Below are positions 8,622-17,140 of a stretch of 64,000 bases of DNA, piece by piece. The DNA comes from Lachnospiraceae bacterium (GTDB lineage: Bacteria > Bacillota > Clostridia > Lachnospirales > Lachnospiraceae): NCBI GenBank assembly GCA_014804785.1, contig JAAUZD010000028.1, positions 119,404 through 183,403 of the forward strand, given 5' to 3'. Each line of letters starts with the position of its first letter. Position 1 is the first letter of the stretch. The notes beneath the pieces were generated by a model, which was not told the origin of the DNA, ran no database searches, and saw only the letters and a list, made by a program, of their open reading frames with translations. A program made the position numbers and the translations under genes.

Positions 8622-8717
8622 TTAAATATAGTCAAAAAGTGTCATGAGCAAATTCAGAACCGTTTCAATCGTACAGTCCTGTGAAAACTTATCCTGTATC
8701 AAGTCCATCGGTTCCAT
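8622..8717 (-). CDS. Possible 31-residue small ORF, unrecognised
   Basis: An ATG at 8717 opens a 31-codon frame, MEPMDLIQDKFSQDCTIETV and onward, acidic at first and hydrophobic at its end. The only upstream Shine-Dalgarno-like sequence is AGGAA at about 10 nt. It resembles the start of a larger protein and may be the remnant of a lost gene. No family is recognised. Confidence 0.2.
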   Translation of the reverse strand: MEPMDLIQDKFSQDCTIETVLNLLMTLFDYI

Positions 8718-8738
8718 AAATCGTTCCTACTTATCATT

Positions 8739-8827
8739 CTAGTATATTGACCTGTTGATTTTTAGCATTACAACCACCTCATTAAGAGGCAGTTGTAATG
8801 CTAAAAATCAACAGGTCAACACACTAG
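8739..8827. repeat. Near-perfect 36-bp inverted repeat at the 3' end of licT
   Basis: The arms include 28 perfectly complementary bases (8747-8774 with 8792-8819, beginning TTGACCTGTTGATTTTTAGC), extended outward by CTAGT-T- with two mismatches so that the right arm overlaps the licT stop codon. The 17-base loop itself contains CCTC/GAGG. It is far longer than a usual intrinsic terminator and has no T-run on either side. It may still stop transcription of the bgl operon, or may be a small mobile palindrome. Confidence 0.75.
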
Positions 8828-9663
8828 TCCCTGGAAATCAGCCTCTGAATGTGAACTGCCAGATAGACGACTTCCTCATTTGTAATGGCTTTATCATACT
8901 CCTTCAAAACCAATGTGCGCACCCTCTCTGCACAGTTAAGTGCTTTGGGATAACCTTTTTCAATCTGTTCATACAGAAAATCATCTGGTGAATCCAACAT
9001 TCTATCTGAAAAAAATCTCTCAGCAAAATATTGTAAATGGCTGATAAAACGCGAATAATGAATACTCTCTTTATCCGGCTGACATTTCATCAGATATGTG
9101 ACCAGTGTCACGATCTTACCAATCAGTTTTGCTGCCCGCATTGCATCATATTGTACATCCTCGTCCTTTTGGGCATTTACAATGTGAAACGCCACATTGG
9201 CTGCTTCCTCCTCTGGAAGGTCAATCCCCAGCTTCTCCCTTACTATATCAAGGGCATACAGACCAATCTGGTATTCTTTCGGATAAAAAGTCTTTAATTC
9301 CCAAAATACCCGATTGGTAATAACCACCTTTTCTTTGAAACGCTCTACCGCAAAATGCAGATGATCCGTCAAGGCAAGGTATATATGTTCATTTAATTTC
9401 GTGTGCAGCTGGTTCTCAGCATATGCAACGATCTTCTGGCTAAGTTCCAGATATGCAGCAGGAATTTCTTTTAGCAATTCAAGAAACTGATTACGGTCAG
9501 TTGAAGAAAGGGGAACAAAAATCTGACTTTCCTCGGACAGTTCCACTTTCTCACCTGGTTTCCTTCCATAACCGATGCCTTTTTGCAGAATAATATATTC
9601 TTTCTCCTGTTCATCGGATACCAAAATCACGCTGGAATTCAAAACTTTCTTAATCTGAGGCAC
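8824..9663 (-). CDS. licT: BglG/LicT-family transcription antiterminator
   Basis: The 279-residue product starts at a GTG (9663) with AGAGAGGGG six bases before it. Residues 1-55 form the CAT RNA-binding domain (KKVLNSSVILV, then KGIGYGRKPG). Two PRD domains follow, with histidines in HIYLALTDHLHFAVER (PRD1), NVAFHIVNAQ, and in PRD2 the HYSRFISHLQYFAERF and YLAVHIQRL segments. In this family, phosphorylation of PRD histidines by HPr and the cognate EII sets dimerisation and binding to the RAT sequence, preventing termination. A matching RAT site and attenuator lie upstream of bglP. It is the last gene of the operon and has a hairpin before it. Confidence 0.93.
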   Translation of the reverse strand: MPQIKKVLNSSVILVSDEQEKEYIILQKGIGYGRKPGEKVELSEESQIFVPLSSTDRNQFLELLKEIPAAYLELSQKIVAYAENQLHTKLNEHIYLALTDHLHFAVERFKEKVVITNRVFWELKTFYPKEYQIGLYALDIVREKLGIDLPEEEAANVAFHIVNAQKDEDVQYDAMRAAKLIGKIVTLVTYLMKCQPDKESIHYSRFISHLQYFAERFFSDRMLDSPDDFLYEQIEKGYPKALNCAERVRTLVLKEYDKAITNEEVVYLAVHIQRLISRD

Positions 9664-9705
9664 TTTTTTCCCCTCTCTCTTATCAACTGTATAACAAAAA
9701 CACCT

Positions 9706-9740
9706 CCCTGCTTAAGAGCCATCCAATCTCTTAAGCAGGG
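9706..9740 (-). terminator. Hairpin between bglA and licT
   Basis: CCCTGCTTAAGAG (9706-9718) and CTCTTAAGCAGGG (9728-9740) form a perfect 13-bp stem with a nine-base loop. On the minus strand it is followed by AGGTGTTTTTG, a modest U-tract at some distance. It probably attenuates transcription from bglA into licT, keeping LicT lower than the enzymes. Confidence 0.65.
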
Positions 9741-9753
9741 ATTGTAATTTAAT

Positions 9754-9782
9754 TAGCTGGCTCGCAAAACGTAACAGCGTTT
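9754..9782 (+). repeat. 29-bp dispersed intergenic repeat, copy C
   Basis: TAGCTGGCTCGCAAAACGTA and the following CAGCGTTT align without gaps to copies at 14960-14988 and, on the other strand, 42567-42595 and 42530-42558. The shared core reads AAGCYGRCTCGC, three or four variable bases, CG, then a GTTT end. Here it lies in the bglA-licT gap, a few bases after the bglA stop codon. Confidence 0.5.
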
Positions 9783-9784
9783 AA

Positions 9785-11242
<1,458 letters not shown>

Positions 11243-13099
11243 CTATGCCTCCTTCTTTTCAAATCCAATGATTACGCTGCCTGTTTTTACCAAGCCACCA
11301 GAAGCTTTTTTCAGGGTATAATCATCTGAATTAGTAATGACGATAGGCGTAACTATATCATAACCTGCCTTTTTAATGGCTGCAATATCAAATTTCATCA
11401 GCAGATCTCCCGCCTTAACTTTATCTCCATCCTTCACCTGCGGCTCATAATATTTTCCGTCAAGTTTAACTGTATCCAGACCTATATGGAGAAGAACTTC
11501 CGCTCCATTGTCACAAATCATGGAAATTGCATGTTTGGATTCAAAAACGGTGGCGATGGTCGCATCTGCCGGTGCATACAATTCACCTTTACTTGGAATG
11601 ACTGCCATACCATCTCCCAGGATACCGGCAGAAAATACTTCGTCATTTACTTCCGTAATATCAATCAGCTTTCCAACCATAGGGCTGGCAACTGATTTGC
11701 CATCTGCAATTGCTTCAGGCGCTTTTGCCTCGGCAATATCCTTATCTTTAAACATAAACAAAGTCAATACAAAGGAAACAACAACAGAAATAATGAAGCC
11801 TATTACTGCATAAATAAAATTCATGCCATTATCAGGATCAATGTACATGGGCATACTTGCAATACCAGGGCCTACAGCCGCAAACGCTTTAATCTTCGTC
11901 AAACCAATGAACAGACCTCCGATAAAACTGGAAATACATACACTTGTCATAACCTTTTTATGCTGCAAAGTCACACCGTACAGAGCCGGTTCTGTAATAC
12001 CGAACAGACCGGAGATACCTGCCGAGATAGCTGCTGAGCGAAGGTCTTCATCCTTTGTCTTAACTGCAACTGCCAAACATGCTCCGCCTTCTGAAATATT
12101 GTGTGCAAGAGAAGCAGGTAAATACAGCATATCAAAACCGGGATCAGAAATGGAAGCCACCGCATAAGGAACCAGCGCTTTGTGCATTCCCAAAGATATC
12201 ATGAAAGGCAGGATTGCAGCTACCAGTGCAACGGCCAGCCAGCCAAGAGAATTGTACAAAGCTAAGATTGCAGTTGTGAGCAGGGAACCAATGTTATATC
12301 CCAATGGTCCAAGAATCAGGAGCGATACCGGGAAGGTAATCGCAAAACACATCAGCGGCACAAAGAAAACTCTGATTGCTTTAGGACTGATCTTATTAAA
12401 GAAACGCTCAATCAGCGCCATAAATGCAACTGTCAGAATTGCCGGAAATACTTGGGATGTATAAGCCACATTCTGTAAATGAATGCCGAAGAAGAACGCG
12501 CCTCCTTCCATTCCAAGCAATGCCGCAGTATTGGGATAAATCATTGCTCCAACTGTGGCAACTGCTACCAGTTTATTACATTTTAACTTGGAAGCTGTGG
12601 TTACCGCCACCAAAATCGGCAGATAATACAGAGCAGCATCTGCTACATAATAAAATACTTTATAAATAGTGCCGTCCGCTGACATCCAGCCAAAAGTGGT
12701 GAGGATTGTAAGCAACGCTTTCAATATACCGGCACCCGCAATAGCAGGAACCAGCGGCTGGAAAATTCCTACCATTAAATCAAGGATAGTAGCTCCAATG
12801 TTCCTTTTTCCTTCTGATGAAGACGGAGTGCTGCTTCCTCCTTTTTGGAAAGTGCCCAGCTTCATTATCTCATCGTAAACCTCAATTACATCATTACCAA
12901 TCACTACCTGACATTGATTTCCGCTGGCGATGACCCCCATCACGCCTGCGGTCTTCTTAAGACCCTCTTTATCCACCTTAGCGGAATCTGCAACAGAAAA
13001 ACGAAGACGTGTGGAACAATGCTCAAAATGGGTGACGTTTTCTTCGCCGCCTATCAGTTTTAATACTGCTTTTGCAATACTTCCATAATCTTTTGCCAT
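11243..13099 (-). CDS. bglP: PTS beta-glucoside-specific EIIBCA component
   Basis: A 618-residue single-chain permease with domains in the order B-C-A. EIIB (about 1-90) carries the phosphocysteine C28 in HCSTRLRF. EIIC (about 105-450) has the polytopic membrane region with GIFQPLVPAIAGAGILKALL and GITEPALYGVTL. EIIA (about 465-618) has the phospho-histidine loop VLLHIGLDTVKLDG. It imports and phosphorylates beta-glucosides at the membrane using phosphate from HPr. AAGGAG precedes the ATG by nine bases. It is the first gene of the bglP-bglA-licT operon, and its leader holds a RAT site and a terminator. Confidence 0.94.
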   Translation of the reverse strand: MAKDYGSIAKAVLKLIGGEENVTHFEHCSTRLRFSVADSAKVDKEGLKKTAGVMGVIASGNQCQVVIGNDVIEVYDEIMKLGTFQKGGSSTPSSSEGKRNIGATILDLMVGIFQPLVPAIAGAGILKALLTILTTFGWMSADGTIYKVFYYVADAALYYLPILVAVTTASKLKCNKLVAVATVGAMIYPNTAALLGMEGGAFFFGIHLQNVAYTSQVFPAILTVAFMALIERFFNKISPKAIRVFFVPLMCFAITFPVSLLILGPLGYNIGSLLTTAILALYNSLGWLAVALVAAILPFMISLGMHKALVPYAVASISDPGFDMLYLPASLAHNISEGGACLAVAVKTKDEDLRSAAISAGISGLFGITEPALYGVTLQHKKVMTSVCISSFIGGLFIGLTKIKAFAAVGPGIASMPMYIDPDNGMNFIYAVIGFIISVVVSFVLTLFMFKDKDIAEAKAPEAIADGKSVASPMVGKLIDITEVNDEVFSAGILGDGMAVIPSKGELYAPADATIATVFESKHAISMICDNGAEVLLHIGLDTVKLDGKYYEPQVKDGDKVKAGDLLMKFDIAAIKKAGYDIVTPIVITNSDDYTLKKASGGLVKTGSVIIGFEKKEA

Positions 13100-13162
13100 A
13101 ATACCTCTCCTTTTCTTGTCATAATTTCGTTTGCGTTTATGCGGTTTTGGCCAAAAACTGCA

Positions 13163-13225
13163 ATAAAAAAATCGAGCAAAAATGCGTACACCAACTTATC
13201 ATCAGTTACGTCATTTTCGTTCGAT
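13163..13225 (-). terminator. Attenuator (intrinsic terminator) in the bglP leader
   Basis: On the minus strand the stem pairs ATCGAACGAAAATGACGTA with TACGCATTTTTGCTCGAT, enclosing a loop of about 15 bases and followed by a run of seven T (complement of 13164-13170). Its 5' arm overlaps the 3' end of the RAT motif, so LicT bound to the RAT hairpin would prevent the terminator from forming. This is the textbook BglG/LicT arrangement. Confidence 0.85.
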
Positions 13226-13249
13226 CCTGCCTGCATTACCAGTAACATG
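13222..13249 (-). promoter_or_regulatory. RAT (ribonucleic antiterminator) site for LicT
   Basis: The minus-strand sequence ATGTTACTGGTAATGCAGGC followed by AGGATC closely matches the RAT pattern known for BglG/LicT/SacY targets, in which GTTACTG and GCAGGC form the two sides of an asymmetric hairpin. It lies about 123 bases upstream of the bglP start, between the promoter and the attenuator. Confidence 0.8.
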
Positions 13250-13272
13250 TCTACTTTCTAACATCATCTTAG

Positions 13273-13301
13273 CAAATATTTTTTGTAAATTCAATTGTCA
13301 A
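13273..13301 (-). promoter_or_regulatory. bglP: Promoter of the bglP-bglA-licT operon
   Basis: On the minus strand there is a perfect -35 TTGACA (13296-13301), a 17-bp spacer and a -10 TATTTG (13273-13278). Transcription would begin near 13266, giving a leader of about 165 bases that carries the RAT site and attenuator. No clear catabolite-response element was found. Confidence 0.6.
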
Positions 13302-13456
13302 GATTTCATAAATTTCACCCGGATTATTTGTCAATAATGCTTCCCATATCCTATTTGTTTTATGCTATAATTTTTAATGTGATTTTGTTTCCCTTATCAG
13401 GGCTGATAATTCCCTGTGGTAAAATATGATACAAAAAAAAGCATAAGGAAGTTCTG

Positions 13457-14125
13457 ATGAAAAAGAAAATACTGTTCTCTGCAATCTCTGTAATAATCGT
13501 ATATATTATCATAAATACAATGAGTATTTATGCCTTCAGTCTAAAAGATCAGAAATGCAGGTCCGACGTTGCGATTATTCTCGGTGCATCAACAAGCAAT
13601 GGAATCGTTTCTCCTGTATATCAGGAGAGGCTTAATCACGGTATTTATTTATATCGCGAAGGATATGTTGATAAGTTGATTGTCACCGGCGGCATAGGGG
13701 CAGGAAATGACCAATCCGATGCACATGCCGCCAAACAGTACGCTGTGTTACAGGGAATTCCGGAAGCAGATATATTAACTGAAGACACCTCGACCATCAC
13801 ACAAGAAAATCTGGAAAATTCCAAAGCAATAATGGATCAAAATAAATACAGCACCGCAATCATTGTAAGCGATCCATTACATATGCGGCGTGCCATGCTT
13901 CTAGCGAAAGATGCAGGGATTAATGCATATAGTTCACCAACCCAGACATCAAAATATGTCAGTTTAAAAACTCAGATTCCATTTCTTGCCAGAGAAGTGT
14001 TTTTTTATATAGGATATAAATGGTGGGAGTTTAGGTTTATATATGTTATAATTTTTCTGGTGACCTTATTTGCCTTAACAGTTTGTAGCGTAGCTAATGG
14101 GAACACTTTTCCGAAAAGAGAGTAA
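13457..14125 (+). CDS. SanA/YdcF-like DUF218 membrane protein
   Basis: The 222-residue product has an N-terminal membrane anchor (about 5-28), then a DUF218 domain: DVAIILGAS, YREGYVDKLIVTGG, DAHAAKQYAVLQGIPEADIL and STITQENLENSKAIM. A second hydrophobic stretch lies near the C-terminus (about 188-212). SanA and ElyC in E. coli affect the envelope barrier and vancomycin sensitivity by an unknown mechanism. The DUF218 domain here would sit outside or at the membrane surface. AAGGAAG precedes the ATG. It is followed by two small genes on the same strand. Confidence 0.85.
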   Translation: MKKKILFSAISVIIVYIIINTMSIYAFSLKDQKCRSDVAIILGASTSNGIVSPVYQERLNHGIYLYREGYVDKLIVTGGIGAGNDQSDAHAAKQYAVLQGIPEADILTEDTSTITQENLENSKAIMDQNKYSTAIIVSDPLHMRRAMLLAKDAGINAYSSPTQTSKYVSLKTQIPFLAREVFFYIGYKWWEFRFIYVIIFLVTLFALTVCSVANGNTFPKRE

Positions 14126-14152
14126 AAACAGTTTCTTGCCGAGGGAAAACAT

Positions 14153-14479
14153 ATGAATCATAAAAATAAACTCTTATTCCGATTAGCCATCATACTTTTT
14201 ACTGTGTCCATATCGACAGCAGTCATACCTAGCGGTCTTATAAATGCATATGGTCTGTTTGGAGAAGTAAAATCTTCTACTGTCACAGTTCAAAATCGCA
14301 AGAACACAGAAGAAATAACATCAACCTTCGAAAAAAGTAATACCACCAAGGGAATAAACATATACAATATATGGTTTTGGCTTGTCACTATCATTATTTT
14401 TCTGATTTTCACTTCCTATATGATTCGGCTGCCAAGAATCGAAACGATTGTGACACTAAAAGTAAGAATGAATAATTGA
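14153..14479 (+). CDS. Small protein with two hydrophobic segments, unknown function
   Basis: The 108-residue product has a hydrophobic N-terminal segment (about 9-33), a polar Thr/Asn/Lys-rich middle with VQNRKNTEEITSTFEKSNTT and a second membrane segment (about 72-88, NIWFWLVTIIIFLIFTSYMI). The layout suggests a membrane protein with an external loop. I recognise no family. It lies 27 bp after the SanA-like gene and abuts the DUF6483 gene, so it is probably in that transcript. Confidence 0.6.
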   Translation: MNHKNKLLFRLAIILFTVSISTAVIPSGLINAYGLFGEVKSSTVTVQNRKNTEEITSTFEKSNTTKGINIYNIWFWLVTIIIFLIFTSYMIRLPRIETIVTLKVRMNN

Positions 14480-14526
14480 AAACTTTCTGCAAAACGAAAT
14501 TCCAATTGCAGAAAGGAGACGATTTT

Positions 14527-14907
14527 TTGTTTGAACAAGATTATATTGTGCGCCTTATCAAAGAAATGATAAGGACGATTTTAAAATTGCTGTTCCACAT
14601 CGACACAGATACACCAACCGCCGAATTATTGAGCGAGGCGGATGAACGGGAAACATTAGACCATCTTTTAGATTTAATTGATAATGGGAATATCAATGAA
14701 GCTGAAAATAAAGTCTATGAGCTGATGTCTGATGGGAATGCAAACGCTTTTGAAATAGCGTTATTATTTTATTCCTATCTCAATGATAAAACAGATGATT
14801 TTCTTAATGAAAATGACTTTAGCAGAGAGGAAATCCATGAAGGACTAAAGAATATTGTTTCTGAATGTGGATTAAGCAGTTTAGCAGATATATTCTTAAC
14901 CGAGTAA
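14527..14907 (+). CDS. DUF6483 family protein
   Basis: The frame is open from 14476, but the TTG at 14527 is the likely start: AAGGAG lies eight bases upstream, and the protein then begins FEQDYIVRLIKEMIRTILKL after the initiator, as DUF6483 members do. The 126-residue product is acidic and helical, with LDLIDNGNINEAENKVYELM in the middle, a TPR-like look. DUF6483 is common in Lachnospiraceae and has no assigned function. It is the last gene of the SanA-like cluster and is followed by a GC-rich hairpin. Confidence 0.75.
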   Translation: MFEQDYIVRLIKEMIRTILKLLFHIDTDTPTAELLSEADERETLDHLLDLIDNGNINEAENKVYELMSDGNANAFEIALLFYSYLNDKTDDFLNENDFSREEIHEGLKNIVSECGLSSLADIFLTE

Positions 14908-14918
14908 TATACCACTTA

Positions 14919-14947
14919 AGGGGGATGCCGAGGTTATGGCTCCCCCT
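14919..14947 (+). terminator. Hairpin after the DUF6483 gene
   Basis: AGGGGGATGCC (14919-14929) pairs with GGCTCCCCCT (14938-14947), with one bulged T and an eight-base loop. It is a strong stem without a T-run on the plus strand, so it is a probable rather than certain terminator. It starts 11 bases after the stop codon. Confidence 0.55.
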
Positions 14948-14959
14948 CCTACTTACAAT

Positions 14960-14988
14960 AAGCCGGCTCGCGGAGCGTGACGGCGTTT
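14960..14988 (+). repeat. 29-bp dispersed intergenic repeat, copy A
   Basis: AAGCCGGCTCGCGGAGCGTG and the following ACGGCGTTT match, without gaps, copy C near 9.77 kb and copies B and D near 42.55 kb on the opposite strand. It is preceded by TTACAAT, as are copies B and D. It sits in the convergent gap between the DUF6483 gene and the Panacea antitoxin gene. Confidence 0.6.
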
Positions 14989-14995
14989 CTTTCGT

Positions 14996-15991
14996 CTATT
15001 TGCAAAGGAACATATCCTGCGCATATCCTTTAATATCATTGGGATTGACCATGTTGTACTTTGCTTTCACTGTACTGAAATAGTCTCCAATAAGAGTTTT
15101 TTCGATAATTCGATCAGAGGGCGCAGTAATTGGAAGGTCTCCCCGTGCGGTAAGCCAAGGCAGCTCGTTATGCGTAAAACGCTCAAGCACTTTTCCACTG
15201 TAGCAGCATATATTGTTAATTACGCTATCGTAGATGGCCTTTTCTCCAGAAGAAAATACCGACACATCAAAGTCATCAGCTTTTTCAATTGGATCAAAGC
15301 GGTAGTCCCTATACCGGATGTAAATTTCTCTGTAAACAGGGCCATGCACCCATGCCTGACAATCCTCATGGAAAAGGAATGTCTTATAGAAGGCAAAGTA
15401 GAATCCCTGAATATAGTATAACGCTTTCTGAAGCGCCAGAGGCGTGATGTCCTCACATTGGCTCAACACATACTGAATAACAGTATTTATCTTGCTGCCT
15501 ACAGACAAATCGGTTGATAGCAATGCTGTGGCGGCTCTGCGGCTTTTTTGGTAGGCAAGCACAGACTTCAGGTTCCCTTTATTCGCTTCCAGCAGTTCAG
15601 AGTAGAATGCCGGATCATTGTATATGTGCAAAAGAGTATCCGAGTATTGTTTTGTAGGTATATCACCATCAGCGTATCTGGAAAAAGTTTGCTCTCCCCA
15701 TCCGAGAAGCAAAGAAAGCGGTCGCTTTCCGATAGAGTATTTTTCGGGTATTTCTTGAATCTGTTCAAGAGAGATAATACCGTTTTCCTTGCGATACACA
15801 TCATAGAGCGTTCGCAGGTTGAAATCTGACAACTCCGGTATAAAAAGCTGAGATCCGCAGTCAGCACAATGCGCTTCTTTGCCAACGTAGCAATACCCCT
15901 TTTCTTTGATGGTACCAACCATCGGAACGAAAGTCTCGACATAACTAACATCATTTCTGCATTCTTCACAAAAAACTTTCTTTATGTTCAT
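14996..15991 (-). CDS. Antitoxin with MqsA-like zinc finger, HTH and C-terminal Panacea (DUF4065) domain
   Basis: Three parts are visible in 331 residues. Residues 1-55 are a YgiT/MqsA zinc-binding region with two CxxC pairs (FCEEC and HCADCG). Residues about 70-140 are an XRE-like HTH with LLLGWGEQTFSRYADGDIPT. From about 165 on is a DUF4065 domain: INTVIQYVLSQCEDITPLAL, QKALYYIQGFYFAF, WVHGPVYREIY. DUF4065 was described as Panacea, an antitoxin domain that neutralises many unrelated toxins. The start lies 25 bp after the stop of the toxin-like gene, so the order is toxin then antitoxin. The HTH probably autoregulates the promoter at 16451-16479. Confidence 0.88.
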   Translation of the reverse strand: MNIKKVFCEECRNDVSYVETFVPMVGTIKEKGYCYVGKEAHCADCGSQLFIPELSDFNLRTLYDVYRKENGIISLEQIQEIPEKYSIGKRPLSLLLGWGEQTFSRYADGDIPTKQYSDTLLHIYNDPAFYSELLEANKGNLKSVLAYQKSRRAATALLSTDLSVGSKINTVIQYVLSQCEDITPLALQKALYYIQGFYFAFYKTFLFHEDCQAWVHGPVYREIYIRYRDYRFDPIEKADDFDVSVFSSGEKAIYDSVINNICCYSGKVLERFTHNELPWLTARGDLPITAPSDRIIEKTLIGDYFSTVKAKYNMVNPNDIKGYAQDMFLCK

Positions 15992-16016
15992 TGTAGCTTC
16001 TCCTTTTTACCTGCAA

Positions 16017-16433
16017 TCATCGAAACAAATAATCTATGGGTTTATTTCTTTTATGAAACGAGATGACAACAACTCTACTCCCGGAAGGAAGATCAATCAC
16101 ATTGAATTTGGTATAGATATCGACTGTTTCTTCCTCTCCATCCGCATTAAAGAGCTGTACCTGCGGGGCAAAAACATAAAGAACCTCATATTCATATCCA
16201 ATTTTCGTGTTTTGAAGCGAGTGGCAGAAATCCTCTGTTTCAATCTGCATCAATATGGACTTTTGCCTGTCACTGCGGATGTTGTACTCATTAATAAAGT
16301 CTATGTTTTCTTGGCGATTCTCATTCAGAGAGATCGTATATCTATTCTTTTCAACACATGATTTAATCTTTGCGAGAATGGCATCAATTTCTTCCCGCGT
16401 GTAATTCTGATTATAATGAGAATTCAAACGCAA
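16017..16433 (-). CDS. MqsR-like toxin of the Panacea toxin-antitoxin pair
   Basis: The 138-residue product starts at a TTG (16433) four bases after GGAGG; a second in-frame TTG at 16427 has better spacing. The central segment IETEDFCHSLQNTKIGYEYE and the later VDIYTKFNV and VVVISFHKRNKP match the MqsR layout of a D-F-Y-K-S-like helix followed by strands ending in I-V-S-F. MqsR toxins are RelE-fold mRNA interferases. The match is by pattern only and moderate, but the downstream antitoxin has an MqsA-type zinc finger, which supports it. The catalytic residues cannot be assigned securely. Confidence 0.7.
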   Translation of the reverse strand: MRLNSHYNQNYTREEIDAILAKIKSCVEKNRYTISLNENRQENIDFINEYNIRSDRQKSILMQIETEDFCHSLQNTKIGYEYEVLYVFAPQVQLFNADGEEETVDIYTKFNVIDLPSGSRVVVISFHKRNKPIDYLFR

Positions 16434-16450
16434 ACCACCTCCACAATTCT

Positions 16451-16479
16451 ATAATACATAAATGTATTGACTTCGTCAA
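16451..16479 (-). promoter_or_regulatory. Promoter and operator of the toxin-antitoxin operon
   Basis: On the minus strand there is a -35 TTGACG (16474-16479), a 17-bp spacer and a -10 TATTAT (16451-16456). Two small palindromes overlap it: AATACAT-AA-ATGTATT in the spacer (16453-16468) and TTGAC-TTC-GTCAA over the -35 box (16467-16479). Either could bind the antitoxin's HTH dimer, giving the usual autoregulation. Confidence 0.65.
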
Positions 16480-16560
16480 CAAAAACTGCATTAATTAGTA
16501 CATTTTTATAGGTGCGTGGTTTACTACGGATCCAATGATAAGATTTCACAGCAACACCAT

Positions 16561-17040
16561 TTATAAATGGATTGAAATAACTGCGGTCTGCTCTGCTTGG
16601 CTCACCTCTCCCGTTTTTGTATACATCACAGGTTCTTTGGCGATATCGCTCTTTGTTTCAGAAGAATCCGCATTGTCTATTTCCCTATTATCTTTTAACA
16701 ATATCCTTCCTTCTTCGCTCACTTCTACCGTATCTGTTCCTTTTCTTTCTTCCATTTTTTCTTCAAATTTGTCGCGTTCTTCCTTGCGCTTTTGAATCGC
16801 CTTTTCGCGCTCAGCTTTTTCTTTTTCCCTTGCTGCCTTTGCTTCCTCTTTCATCCCTTCATCAGCTTCAGCCTTATATTCATCTGCCCTGTCCGCAAAT
16901 TCACAGGCATACCCCATTGCCCTTTCCATTGTTGCCGTATCGCCTTTATACCTTGCTTCCTTGTAGACTCTCATGGGGGTATTGACTAAATCCATATTCA
17001 TTCTTGCTCCTACAAGTCCTTCCATCGTTTTAGTATGCAT
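16561..17040 (-). CDS. Charged coiled-coil protein, unknown function
   Basis: The 159-residue product starts MHTKTMEGLVGARMNMDLVN with AAGGAGG seven bases upstream. From about residue 50 to 105 it is almost wholly Lys/Glu/Arg/Ala and should form a long helix or coiled coil. The C-terminal 50 residues are polar with VEVSEEGRILLKDN. No catalytic motif or membrane segment is present. A short protein of similar style lies at 63.0-63.4 kb. Presumably a cytosolic clostridial protein of unknown role. Confidence 0.7.
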   Translation of the reverse strand: MHTKTMEGLVGARMNMDLVNTPMRVYKEARYKGDTATMERAMGYACEFADRADEYKAEADEGMKEEAKAAREKEKAEREKAIQKRKEERDKFEEKMEERKGTDTVEVSEEGRILLKDNREIDNADSSETKSDIAKEPVMYTKTGEVSQAEQTAVISIHL

Positions 17041-17140
17041 CGCGCCGCCCTCCTTATCTTTATCAATGTTTCCTAAAGGAATTTGATAAGTTCCTGCCTC
17101 TTCTTTCGGCGGTATCTATAGATGATATTAGTCTCGTGCT

